Positions 43,194-50,755 of a DNA stretch of 64,000 nucleotides are shown one piece after another. A program made the translations under genes and the position numbers. Under the pieces are notes generated by a model that did not search any database, was not told the origin of the DNA, and saw only the letters and a list, made by a program, of their open reading frames with translations. The DNA is from JABCPE02 sp963518845. GTDB lineage: Bacteria; Bacteroidota; Bacteroidia; Flavobacteriales; Weeksellaceae. The stretch spans positions 89,944 to 153,943 of the forward strand of contig CAUQKV010000001.1 of the NCBI GenBank assembly GCA_963518845.1, read 5' to 3'. Each line of letters opens with the position of its first letter. The stretch's first letter is position 1.

Positions 43194-44183
43194 TTATATT
43201 AAATTAATTTTCTCTTCGTTTTCTGTAATTTCTCCGATTTCGTAGGCATCTTTCAGCGTAGAAAGCACTTTTTCTGTATCTTTTTCATCTACGACAACTA
43301 CCATTCCCACGCCCATATTGAAAGTCCCGAACATCTCCATTCGGTCTACATTTCCTCGTTTTTCAAGTTCAAGCATAATGCTCGGAATACGGATTTTTTC
43401 TGTCTGAATCTCTGCACAAAGCCCATTCGGAATGATTCTCGGAACATTCTCTATCAGTCCGCCGCCCGTAATGTGAGCTATTCCGCTAAGACTCACCACT
43501 TTCAAAAGCTTATGAATAGGCTGATAATAAAGCCTTGTCGGCTCAAGGAGCGTTTCATAAAGTGGTTTTCCTTCAAATTCTTCCTCAAAATTTGGGAACA
43601 CTTTTCTCACCAAAGAAAATCCATTGGAATGAAAACCAGAACTCGGAATAGCGATGATTTTATCGCCTTTTTTGATTTTTGAACCATCAATAATTTCGTC
43701 TCTTTCTACGATTCCCACACAGAAACCAGCCACATCATAGTCGCCCGCCTGATACATCCCTGGCATTTCCGCTGTTTCCCCACCGATAAGGGCGCATTCA
43801 TTGTCTTTGCAGGCTTTTACCATTCCTAAAACGATTTCTGATGCCACATTAGAATCCAATTTTCCACAAGCCAGATAATCCAAGAAAAACAAAGGTTTCG
43901 CGCCATGACAGAGAATATCATTGGCACACATCGCAAAGCAGTCAATCCCGATAGAATCATACTTTTTGGTATCCAAAGCGATTTTCAGTTTCGTTCCCAC
44001 GCCATCCGTTCCACTCACTAAAACTGGATTTTTATATTCTCCAATGGCATAAAACGCCCCAAAACTTCCAAGATTGTTCAATACATTTTTATTGTGGGTT
44101 TCGGCTACGGCGGACTTTATCTTGTCTACGGTTTTGTAGCCTTCTTCTTTGTCTACTCCTGCGGATTTGTAAGTGTTATTCAT
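43194..44183 (-). CDS. purM: Phosphoribosylformylglycinamidine cyclo-ligase
   Basis: Makes AIR in the fifth step of purine synthesis. At 329 residues it has the ATP-binding GTDGVGTKLKIA, DCFAMCANDILCHGAKPLFFLDY (read in pieces), GGETAEMPGMY, and a C-terminal HITGGGLIENVPR. It is the first gene of the purM-HD-phosphoesterase-purN transcript. The 37 bp between the leader terminator (44222) and the ATG show no clear promoter, so expression probably depends on readthrough of that terminator. Confidence 0.98.
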   Translation of the reverse strand: MNNTYKSAGVDKEEGYKTVDKIKSAVAETHNKNVLNNLGSFGAFYAIGEYKNPVLVSGTDGVGTKLKIALDTKKYDSIGIDCFAMCANDILCHGAKPLFFLDYLACGKLDSNVASEIVLGMVKACKDNECALIGGETAEMPGMYQAGDYDVAGFCVGIVERDEIIDGSKIKKGDKIIAIPSSGFHSNGFSLVRKVFPNFEEEFEGKPLYETLLEPTRLYYQPIHKLLKVVSLSGIAHITGGGLIENVPRIIPNGLCAEIQTEKIRIPSIMLELEKRGNVDRMEMFGTFNMGVGMVVVVDEKDTEKVLSTLKDAYEIGEITENEEKINLI

Positions 44184-44221
44184 AGTTTATTTTTTTTATT
44201 TAAAGTTAAAATTCAGATATA

Positions 44222-44256
44222 AAAAAGCCGACAAACCCCAAGGCTGGCCGGCTGGT
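44222..44256 (-). terminator. Intrinsic terminator in the purM leader
   Basis: AGCCG / CGGCU stem followed by six U on the minus strand, 38 bp before the purM ATG; conditional termination is proposed. Confidence 0.75.
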
Positions 44257-44345
44257 ATATTTTCAGCACAAAACTCCATTCCACTATTTTGGTTAGGAAA
44301 AAGAGCCGAAGTAATGCTGTTTAAGTTCAAAATAATATTTTTATT
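44222..44345 (-). ncRNA. Structured leader RNA / attenuator upstream of purM
   Basis: A promoter (TATTTTTG, 44350-44357) opens a transcript of about 120 nt. It forms an outer stem CAGCA (44315-44319) / UGCUG (44264-44268) around an inner hairpin CUC..UUCC / GGAA..GAG, then a terminator. The terminator's 5' arm AGCCGG (44248-44253) can pair with the downstream CGGCU (44226-44230) or with the upstream UCGGCU (44304-44309). These alternatives are mutually exclusive, as in a riboswitch or attenuator. It could also be a separate small RNA. I do not recognise an Rfam family. Confidence 0.6.
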
Positions 44346-44349
44346 TCTA

Positions 44350-44357
44350 CAAAAATA
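44350..44357 (-). promoter_or_regulatory. -7 element TATTTTTG of the purM leader
   Basis: TATTTTTG on the minus strand matches TAnnTTTG exactly; the upstream region lacks a clear TTG. Confidence 0.6.
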
Positions 44358-44379
44358 GTCTTTTTTTATTTAAAATCTA

Positions 44380-44928
44380 TCACTCTCGGATGACTTTTAT
44401 TCTTCCATCTTCCCAAATCCTAATCACCGATGAGCCTTCCCACTCTGCTCTCTGGTCTTGGCGTTCTTCTGCTATGGCATCTACTTGGTTTTTAATTTCT
44501 TGCGAAATTTCAGAAAAACTCATCGGACTTTTTTCTCCACTGAAATTAGCCGAAGTAGAAACGATGGGACTATTGAGCTTGGAAATCAGTTTTTTACAAA
44601 AATCATCCTTTGTCAGGCGGATTCCTATGCTTCCATCTTCCGCCAAGAGTTCTTTGGGAAGCCCTTTTGGGTTGTCATAAACGATGGTTACAGGCTTTTC
44701 GCTCAAATCTATGATTTCCCACGCCATGGCTGGCACCTCTACTATTTTCTGTAATCTTTGTTCGTTTTCTACCAGAATAATCGCCGATTTTCCTTGTTCT
44801 CTTTTTTTCAGGGAAAACAGTTTTTGTATGGCTTCAGGATTGACAGCATCACACCCCAGCCCCCAGATGGTATCCGTAGGATAGAGAATAACTCCGCCCT
44901 GTTTTAGGACTTCCAGCAGTTTTTCCAT
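44380..44928 (-). CDS. Sua5/YciO/YrdC-family protein, likely threonylcarbamoyl-AMP synthase
   Basis: 182 residues. N-terminal YPTDTIWGLGCDAVN, the SLKKREQGKSAIILV segment carrying the conserved KR, and the SPIVSTSANFSGE signature match the TsaC/YrdC fold that makes threonylcarbamoyl-AMP for the t6A37 modification of tRNA. Length is the short form without a Sua5 C-terminal domain. YciO paralogs look similar, so the exact branch is uncertain. Its start overlaps the gldB stop by 1 bp. Confidence 0.9.
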   Translation of the reverse strand: MEKLLEVLKQGGVILYPTDTIWGLGCDAVNPEAIQKLFSLKKREQGKSAIILVENEQRLQKIVEVPAMAWEIIDLSEKPVTIVYDNPKGLPKELLAEDGSIGIRLTKDDFCKKLISKLNSPIVSTSANFSGEKSPMSFSEISQEIKNQVDAIAEERQDQRAEWEGSSVIRIWEDGRIKVIRE

Positions 44929-45914
44929 TATTCTGGTTTGTAATTACTTTGGTTAAAGATTTCCGTAGCGTTCATCTTTAGGAAATCTGATAATTTCGTT
45001 TCTGGTTTTTGGGCATAAAAAGCCTTACAGATTCTCCAGCCGATGAAACTACCCACACGAGGTGAAGATTTTTGGTCTATTTCGGTATAGAATTTAGAAA
45101 ATGGCGCCACTGAAAGGAAACGCTCATATAGTTTTGGGTCATCACTAAACACCATATTATTTTCCACAAAATAGTTCCAGATATTAGCTTCATTAGCCTC
45201 TGCCCATTCCTCCTGAGTCTGGGAATAATTCATTTTTAGATAATCTGGAGTATTCGGAAGAAAGGCATCTTGAAGGGTTTTGATTTTTCCTTCTAAAATG
45301 ATTTGGTCTATAAATTTATTTTCCTGAGGGTTGGAAATCAAGAAAGTTTCGGCTACAATTTCTGTAATTCTCGGCACCAAATTCTCTGGATTCATGATTT
45401 TTTTATGATACTCATCAAGCCCTTGGTAGTTTTTGTTTTTTTCTCCCATAAATGCCGAAATATCTACGAAAAGCATCCCTTCATCCGTTCTGAAAAAGAT
45501 AGGATCTATCACACTTTCTCTATCCAAAAACGAGGAATAAAGATAAATCTTAGGCGTTTTGAACGCTGGGAAATAATGCTTCACTCGTGAAAACATTTCT
45601 GACAATTCATTTTTCAGCTTTGTTTTATCAATTCCCTTCACAGCCTCCTGATACACACGGATTTCCGCCGTATCTTTTCTTCTGATTTCGTATTCTGCAT
45701 CAGGAATAGAACCCTGAAACATCGGGTATTTTTCTTTAAATTCCTTTAAAGAAACTTTTGGGTCAAAAAACTCACCAGAAATGTCAAAAATTTCTACTTT
45801 TTCTGTGTTTTTTACTTCTATTTTCCATAGTTCTTCTTGGTTTTTGTTACAAGAAAAAACGACCAAACACAATGACAAAAATAATATCCAAGGAATATTT
45901 CTTGATTTTTTCAT
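44928..45914 (-). CDS. gldB: Gliding motility lipoprotein GldB
   Basis: Lipoprotein of 328 residues. Signal peptide with lipobox LVVFSC (Cys22), then KIEVKNTEKVEIFDISGEFF and the FKEKYPMFQGSIPD segment typical of GldB. GldB is needed for gliding in Flavobacterium johnsoniae and is linked to T9SS function; it also occurs in non-gliding T9SS species. The gldC gene that often follows is not seen; the Sua5-like gene follows instead. Divergent nadE starts 70 bp away, an arrangement I recall from related genomes. Confidence 0.9.
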   Translation of the reverse strand: MKKSRNIPWILFLSLCLVVFSCNKNQEELWKIEVKNTEKVEIFDISGEFFDPKVSLKEFKEKYPMFQGSIPDAEYEIRRKDTAEIRVYQEAVKGIDKTKLKNELSEMFSRVKHYFPAFKTPKIYLYSSFLDRESVIDPIFFRTDEGMLFVDISAFMGEKNKNYQGLDEYHKKIMNPENLVPRITEIVAETFLISNPQENKFIDQIILEGKIKTLQDAFLPNTPDYLKMNYSQTQEEWAEANEANIWNYFVENNMVFSDDPKLYERFLSVAPFSKFYTEIDQKSSPRVGSFIGWRICKAFYAQKPETKLSDFLKMNATEIFNQSNYKPE

Positions 45915-45984
45915 TTTCTTTAAAATTTATTTATCTTTAACTCCAATTTTTAATTCGCAAAAATAGAAAATTTTTAGATATAAA

Positions 45985-46773
45985 ATGCAGACACAAAAAG
46001 TAACAGAACACATTATAAATTGGCTCAAAAATTATGCAGAAACCGCTAAAATGAACGGCTTTGTTATCGGGATTTCTGGCGGGATAGACTCAGCGGTGGT
46101 TTCTACCCTTGCCGCTAAAACAAGGCTGAAAACCCTAGTCATAGAACTTCCCATACGCCAAAAGAAAGACCAAGTGCAGCGGGCACAGGAGCAGATTTCC
46201 TTTCTGAAAAACAACTTTGAAAATGTGGAAAGTTTAGAAATAGATTTGACAGAAACCTTTGATATTTTTGAAAAAAATGTAATCAGCAAAAGCTCCACTA
46301 CGCAGAATAGAGACCTTTCCCTAGCCAATTCCCGCTCTCGGCTCAGAATGCTTACACTGTACTATTTTGGGCAGATTCATAACCTTTTGGTCACAGGAAC
46401 AGGCAATAAAATAGAAGATTTCGGCATCGGTTTTTTCACAAAATACGGAGATGGCGGCGTGGATATTTCACCGATTGGAGATTTAACCAAAACCCAAGTC
46501 TATGAACTAGCCAAAGAGCTGAACATCCCTGAAAGCATCCAAAAAGCAGCTCCTACCGATGGGCTATGGGACACGGAGCGAACCGATGAACAGCAGATAG
46601 GCGCCACCTACCCAGAGCTGGAATGGGCTATGAGCGTCCACCAAGACCATTCCGCAGAGGATTTCTCTGGCAGAGAAAAAGAAGTTTTTATGATATATGA
46701 CCGCCTAAATAGGGCTACCCAGCACAAAATAAACCCTATCCCAGTCTGCAAAATCCCAAAAGAATTGTTTTAA
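45985..46773 (+). CDS. nadE: NH3-dependent NAD synthetase
   Basis: Adenylates nicotinate adenine dinucleotide and amidates it to NAD. At 262 residues it is the short form without a glutaminase domain. ATP pyrophosphatase loop SGGIDS is at residues 31-36 (GISGGIDSAVVSTLA), followed by VTGTGNKIEDFGIGFFTKYGDGG and DISPIGDLTKTQVYELA. It is divergent from gldB and 3 bp before the LRR-like gene. Confidence 0.97.
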   Translation: MQTQKVTEHIINWLKNYAETAKMNGFVIGISGGIDSAVVSTLAAKTRLKTLVIELPIRQKKDQVQRAQEQISFLKNNFENVESLEIDLTETFDIFEKNVISKSSTTQNRDLSLANSRSRLRMLTLYYFGQIHNLLVTGTGNKIEDFGIGFFTKYGDGGVDISPIGDLTKTQVYELAKELNIPESIQKAAPTDGLWDTERTDEQQIGATYPELEWAMSVHQDHSAEDFSGREKEVFMIYDRLNRATQHKINPIPVCKIPKELF

Positions 46774-46776
46774 AAA

Positions 46777-47736
46777 ATGAGTAAAAAAAATATGAGTATG
46801 TTTATTTTTAAAAGTATTGAATTAAGTCAGTGGATAAAGCCACATCTGACCACTTATATCTTAGCGGCAGATGATGATGAGCTTGAGACTTTACAGGATG
46901 ACTATGATAGGTTTGAAAACATTAAATTTCTGACATGGGATAAAACGCCTTCTTCAGAAGAATTGTCAAAAATTCAAGCATTGATTATTGAGGAGCCAGA
47001 ATCTGGAGAGTATGATATATCCGACTTGCCAGATTGGATAAATACGCTTGGTAATTTGAAAGTTTTGGCTTTTCCATATGTTTGTTTTTCTAAATTGGAA
47101 AATACCATAAAAAATTCTGCGCTTACATTAGAAACATTATATTTTTTCATTCCAAGAGAATGGGATGATGAAAAATTTGAAATACCAGCAAGTCTGGAAA
47201 TGCCCAATCTTTCAGCATTTATATCAAGAAGTGAAACTAATGGATTATTCGGGCTTAAGGCAAATAATTTCCCTAATATCAGTTACTTACAGTGCAATAT
47301 CTCAAAGTATAAAAACATCCAACAACTTGATGAAATTAAAAACTTTAAGAAACTAATTCATGCTAGCTTTCATCATGGTAAATCATTGAATATATTAGAA
47401 AATATAAGCTCTGATTTATTGGAGTCTATTAGTCTTGTTGGATTTTCAGGGCAGAATTTTTCAATTTCGAAATTAAAAGAATTTAAAAATTTGAAGTACA
47501 TTGCTTTGAATGGAATCAAAAAGGCTGAATTGGATTGTGAGTTATTTACTCATTTGCCCTCTTTAAGCTATTTAGACTTAGTTTCCTGTTTTAACCTTAA
47601 AAATGTGAATGAACTGGCTAATATTAAAAGCCTAGAATATTTAAGTGTGTTAGATTGTAAACGACCATTTGATAACGCTACAATAGACTTACTTAAAAAT
47701 CAGAATATTCCTTATATAGATATTGACTTTGCTTAA
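46777..47736 (+). CDS. Irregular leucine-rich-repeat-like protein
   Basis: 319 residues, no signal peptide. Residues about 75-315 contain irregular repeats of ~22 residues with the pattern L-x-x-L-x-L-x-x-[CN] (LGNLKVLAFPYV, FKNLKYIALNGI, LPSLSYLDLVSC, IKSLEYLSVLDC), indicating an LRR solenoid. It starts 3 bp after nadE, but its AT-rich composition and lack of known link to NAD suggest an accessory gene inserted behind it. Similar LRR proteins occur in polymorphic-toxin immunity clusters; that is a weak inference. In-frame ATGs at 46792 and 46798 are also possible starts. Confidence 0.7.
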   Translation: MSKKNMSMFIFKSIELSQWIKPHLTTYILAADDDELETLQDDYDRFENIKFLTWDKTPSSEELSKIQALIIEEPESGEYDISDLPDWINTLGNLKVLAFPYVCFSKLENTIKNSALTLETLYFFIPREWDDEKFEIPASLEMPNLSAFISRSETNGLFGLKANNFPNISYLQCNISKYKNIQQLDEIKNFKKLIHASFHHGKSLNILENISSDLLESISLVGFSGQNFSISKLKEFKNLKYIALNGIKKAELDCELFTHLPSLSYLDLVSCFNLKNVNELANIKSLEYLSVLDCKRPFDNATIDLLKNQNIPYIDIDFA

Positions 47737-47747
47737 ATTTATCAATA

Positions 47748-47786
47748 AAAAATCCCTTTGAGTTTTCATCAAAGGGATTTTCTTTA
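47748..47786. terminator. Bidirectional terminator
   Basis: AAAATCCCTTTG / CAAAGGGATTTT perfect hairpin between convergent genes. Confidence 0.9.
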
Positions 47787-47800
47787 TCTATCACTGATTA

Positions 47801-49942
47801 TTAACTTCCTAAGTGTAAGCTAATTACAGGCGTTCCATCTTCTTCGTAGCCCTCGATACTGAAGCCTTCAAAGAATATATGATCTCCTAATTCTTTACTA
47901 GCCAATGAATTATGAATCCACTGCAATAGTTCTATTGCTCCGAAATGGTCTTCATAAGCCTCGCATTCTGCCATGATTTCAGCATAATATAATCCGTCAT
48001 TTTCAGGCTCTTCATCGAAAGTATCTGGATTAAGAAGTTTTTCATACTTCCAAAGCGATTTTTCATCCTTGATATAGGCCTCATACATTACTTTCACTTT
48101 TTTAGAGTTGAAAATTGTAGAATGCGGTGCGTAATCATCCAGATTATTGTCTATATCTTGGTTGTAATCATAGACAGCCATCCAGAAATTCTGTAAAGAT
48201 TCGTAAATTTTATCATTGAACGCCCATGCCACATTATCCAAAAGATTTGGGTTTTCTGCTGGTGCATAGCCTTCGCAGACATTTACTCTGTTTACATCCA
48301 CTACTGGCGGATATGGTACATCCTGCTCTATAAATTTATCAAACAAAGCATCCGTTCCGTGGTCTAATTTGAAATCCATTTCCTCCTCATACAACGGCTG
48401 GATATAGAAAAACTCAACTCTTCTCTCACTCGGAAGCTCCACAATAGCTGGAAGGTTCTCTCCATCCTCGTTTTTCTCATTAGACTGAGCCGCTACGAGA
48501 ATCACACCTTTGAAATTAGTCCCTTCAAAAGCCTCATTGGATGGGATAGTGTGTCCGTTTCCTAAATAAGTATTATGGTTGATTGGCAGACGAGCCAAAA
48601 TTTTCAACCAACGGATAGGCCAGTAATCTTTCTCTTCTTCGCTTCTTATATTCCAAGTTGGCGGCAGATTAATTGCCAGCTCCATGTGTGGTGCGTATGG
48701 ATAGTCTGCTGGAACATTCATCATATGAGCGCCCATTCCACCCGTTACCAGCGTATAATAGTTAGCCTCTGGTGTGGGTTCTATAATATACACATCACAG
48801 TGGATATCAGGAGATTCCAGCTCATGGAATACATCATTAAACTCTCCAAATTCCTTTGCGATATATTTCTCCAAAGCTGTTCTGTCTTCCTCATCATAAT
48901 AAGCTGGAAGTCCAGAATCTCTTCCTTCAAATTTCATAACATCTTCTTCTTCATCATAGCTCAATCGCCCAGATGAAATAGAATCATTCATATAATCTAT
49001 CCAAGCTCTCATTCTGAACTGAATGTGTCCCACATAGTAGTCCTCTATATTTTCTGCAAGGGAAATGATGATAATCTGCCCAGCAAGTCCATCTTCCTCC
49101 ACAGGGTCTAAATCCATACAGATAAGGTCATTTCCTTTCAAGATAGGAATCCATTTGCGGGTATAAAGTGTATTTTTAACAAGATAATCATCCTCAAAAT
49201 TCTCTTCTGGAAGTTTTAGGTCAGCCCAGTTTTCTCCGTAATGTTTTTTCAAGTAAGAAATAATTTCTTCCTGAACCTGCTCTACTTCATTGATTCCTAC
49301 AAAACTCTGTCCTTCTCCCACTGCGAAAAACGGTACATCTTCTTTCTGTCCGCTGAAAGTTCTATGCAGCTGTTTGAAAGATTCTGGAAGCTCAAAACCT
49401 AATCTCTGTTCCAGTGCAGAAATTTCTGCTTCTGTTGCAGGATTTCCTAGTTTTTCAGCCATTTTAGGCGCTTTTTCTTTTAGAAGGTCTACAAAAATTT
49501 CTAAATCATACTCCACCTCGCCTTTTCCTCCTGTATATACATCATATGTAGGAATACCTTTTTTCTCAGCGATATTCAGCCAATTAAGGAATTCATAAGC
49601 ATTATTACATCCGCCTAGTTCTTCATGTTTTTCAAAATGTTTTCTAGAATTGGCTTTATCATCCAAAAAGAAATATGAATAACCGATACGATAGTTCCAT
49701 GCTGCCTCTTCAGAAAGCTCATCTTCTAGATATTTAAACACCTCTATTGCCTTTCTTAGGTGGTTTTTGTTTTCTTCTGTCTGGTCAAGCCAGTAGAGAT
49801 TGTTATAAGCACGAGCCAACTCACTCAAAACCTGCGTGGTTCTCTGCTCCACAGGAAGCCCCTCCACAAAATCTACAATCGCTTGGATTTTATCCTGCTC
49901 ATCCCAAGCATCTATTTTCTTTAAAATCTGCTGTTCTGTCAT
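47801..49942 (-). CDS. Multidomain protein: TPR-like, SUKH (SMI1/KNR4) and suppressor-of-fused domains
   Basis: 713 acidic residues without signal peptide. Residues 1-125 form TPR-like helices (LSELARAYNNLYWLDQTEEN, GYSYFFLDDKANSRKHFEKH). Residues about 165-300 resemble a SUKH domain: ALEQRLGFELPESFKQLHRTF, ending in FICM-like strands (LICMDLDP). Residues about 355-545 match a SUFU domain (CDVYIIEPT, YYTLVTGGMGAHMMNVP, ELAINLPPTW, IRWLKILARLPIN). The last ~165 residues are unassigned. SUKH and SUFU domains are recurrent immunity modules against polymorphic toxins; several in one chain suggests a polyimmunity protein. It stands between convergent genes with its own terminator. Confidence 0.82.
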   Translation of the reverse strand: MTEQQILKKIDAWDEQDKIQAIVDFVEGLPVEQRTTQVLSELARAYNNLYWLDQTEENKNHLRKAIEVFKYLEDELSEEAAWNYRIGYSYFFLDDKANSRKHFEKHEELGGCNNAYEFLNWLNIAEKKGIPTYDVYTGGKGEVEYDLEIFVDLLKEKAPKMAEKLGNPATEAEISALEQRLGFELPESFKQLHRTFSGQKEDVPFFAVGEGQSFVGINEVEQVQEEIISYLKKHYGENWADLKLPEENFEDDYLVKNTLYTRKWIPILKGNDLICMDLDPVEEDGLAGQIIIISLAENIEDYYVGHIQFRMRAWIDYMNDSISSGRLSYDEEEDVMKFEGRDSGLPAYYDEEDRTALEKYIAKEFGEFNDVFHELESPDIHCDVYIIEPTPEANYYTLVTGGMGAHMMNVPADYPYAPHMELAINLPPTWNIRSEEEKDYWPIRWLKILARLPINHNTYLGNGHTIPSNEAFEGTNFKGVILVAAQSNEKNEDGENLPAIVELPSERRVEFFYIQPLYEEEMDFKLDHGTDALFDKFIEQDVPYPPVVDVNRVNVCEGYAPAENPNLLDNVAWAFNDKIYESLQNFWMAVYDYNQDIDNNLDDYAPHSTIFNSKKVKVMYEAYIKDEKSLWKYEKLLNPDTFDEEPENDGLYYAEIMAECEAYEDHFGAIELLQWIHNSLASKELGDHIFFEGFSIEGYEEDGTPVISLHLGS

Positions 49943-49984
49943 AATGTTATTTTTTTATCTAATTTTCAATATTTTATATTTAAT

Positions 49985-50626
49985 TTACCAATTTATCGGT
50001 TCTTTGCCTTTTTCCTCCAAAAATTGGTTGATTTTAGAAAAAGGACGGCTCCCAAAAAAGCCCTTATGCACCGAAAAAGGCGATGGATGGGCAGACTGAA
50101 TGATAAAATGCTTGCTGGCATCTATCAATCCTGCTTTTTTCTGTGCAAAAGCTCCCCATAGCACAAAAACCACATTTTCCTTTTTATCCGAAATCTCTTT
50201 GATGATAAAATCTGTAAACTGCTCCCACCCCAAATCCTTGTGTGAGTTCGCCTCATGAGCCCGCACTGTCAGCGTAGCATTAAGAAGTAAAACTCCTTGC
50301 TTTGCCCACATTTCCAGCTCATTAGAGGTTTTCTTTATTCCTAAATCGTCTTCCAGCTCCTTAAAAATATTTTTAAGCGATGGCGGTGCTTTAACTTTAT
50401 CCGAAACTGAAAAACAAAGCCCATTTGCTTGATTATCATTATGATACGGGTCTTGTCCGATAATCACTACCTTGATCTCATCAAAGGGCGTAAGCTCTAT
50501 TGCCCTAAAAATCTGATCTTTAGGAGGAAAACATTTTGTTGTCTGATATTCCTCTTTTACTTTTTCCCAAAGTGTAGTAAAACATTCTGTGTTTTTTATC
50601 GGAGCTAAAACCTCTGTCCAAGTCAT
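49985..50626 (-). CDS. ung: Uracil-DNA glycosylase, family 1
   Basis: Removes uracil from DNA. At 213 residues it has the water-activating motif VVIIGQDPYHND (Asp59) and the leucine-loop motif SAHPSPFS with the catalytic His; GSRPFSKIN closes the fold. Its upstream region has a -7 element and a tandem GTGTCTACAA box, which suggests co-regulation with the 38.5-kb paralog gene. Confidence 0.97.
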   Translation of the reverse strand: MTWTEVLAPIKNTECFTTLWEKVKEEYQTTKCFPPKDQIFRAIELTPFDEIKVVIIGQDPYHNDNQANGLCFSVSDKVKAPPSLKNIFKELEDDLGIKKTSNELEMWAKQGVLLLNATLTVRAHEANSHKDLGWEQFTDFIIKEISDKKENVVFVLWGAFAQKKAGLIDASKHFIIQSAHPSPFSVHKGFFGSRPFSKINQFLEEKGKEPINW

Positions 50627-50652
50627 GATTAAATGCTAATTTTTTGTTAGTG

Positions 50653-50660
50653 CAAATCTA
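50653..50660 (-). promoter_or_regulatory. -7 element TAGATTTG of ung
   Basis: TAGATTTG on the minus strand, 27 bp before the ung ATG. No good -33 TTG; a TTTG at a short 15-bp spacer is the nearest, which would suit activator dependence. Confidence 0.65.
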
Positions 50661-50689
50661 TAATTTTCGTTCTTTCAAAGAAAAAATCA

Positions 50690-50713
50690 AGTGTCTACAA
50701 AGTGTCTACAAGG
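50690..50713 (-). promoter_or_regulatory. Tandem GTGTCTACAA box, copy 2 (putative operator)
   Basis: Two perfect GTGTCTACAA boxes at an 11-bp period. The distance from the box edge to the end of the -7 element is 30 bp, the same as at 39049. The position corresponds to roughly -40 to -65, where activators bind. Confidence 0.7.
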
Positions 50714-50755
50714 AACCCCTATGCCCCGTAAAAACCTAATTATCAAAGGAATAAA

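Noticed and set aside
44173..44358. A 61-codon + strand ORF over the purM leader
   Set aside because: It runs opposite to the leader transcript through its terminator and stem; the constraint is better explained by RNA structure.
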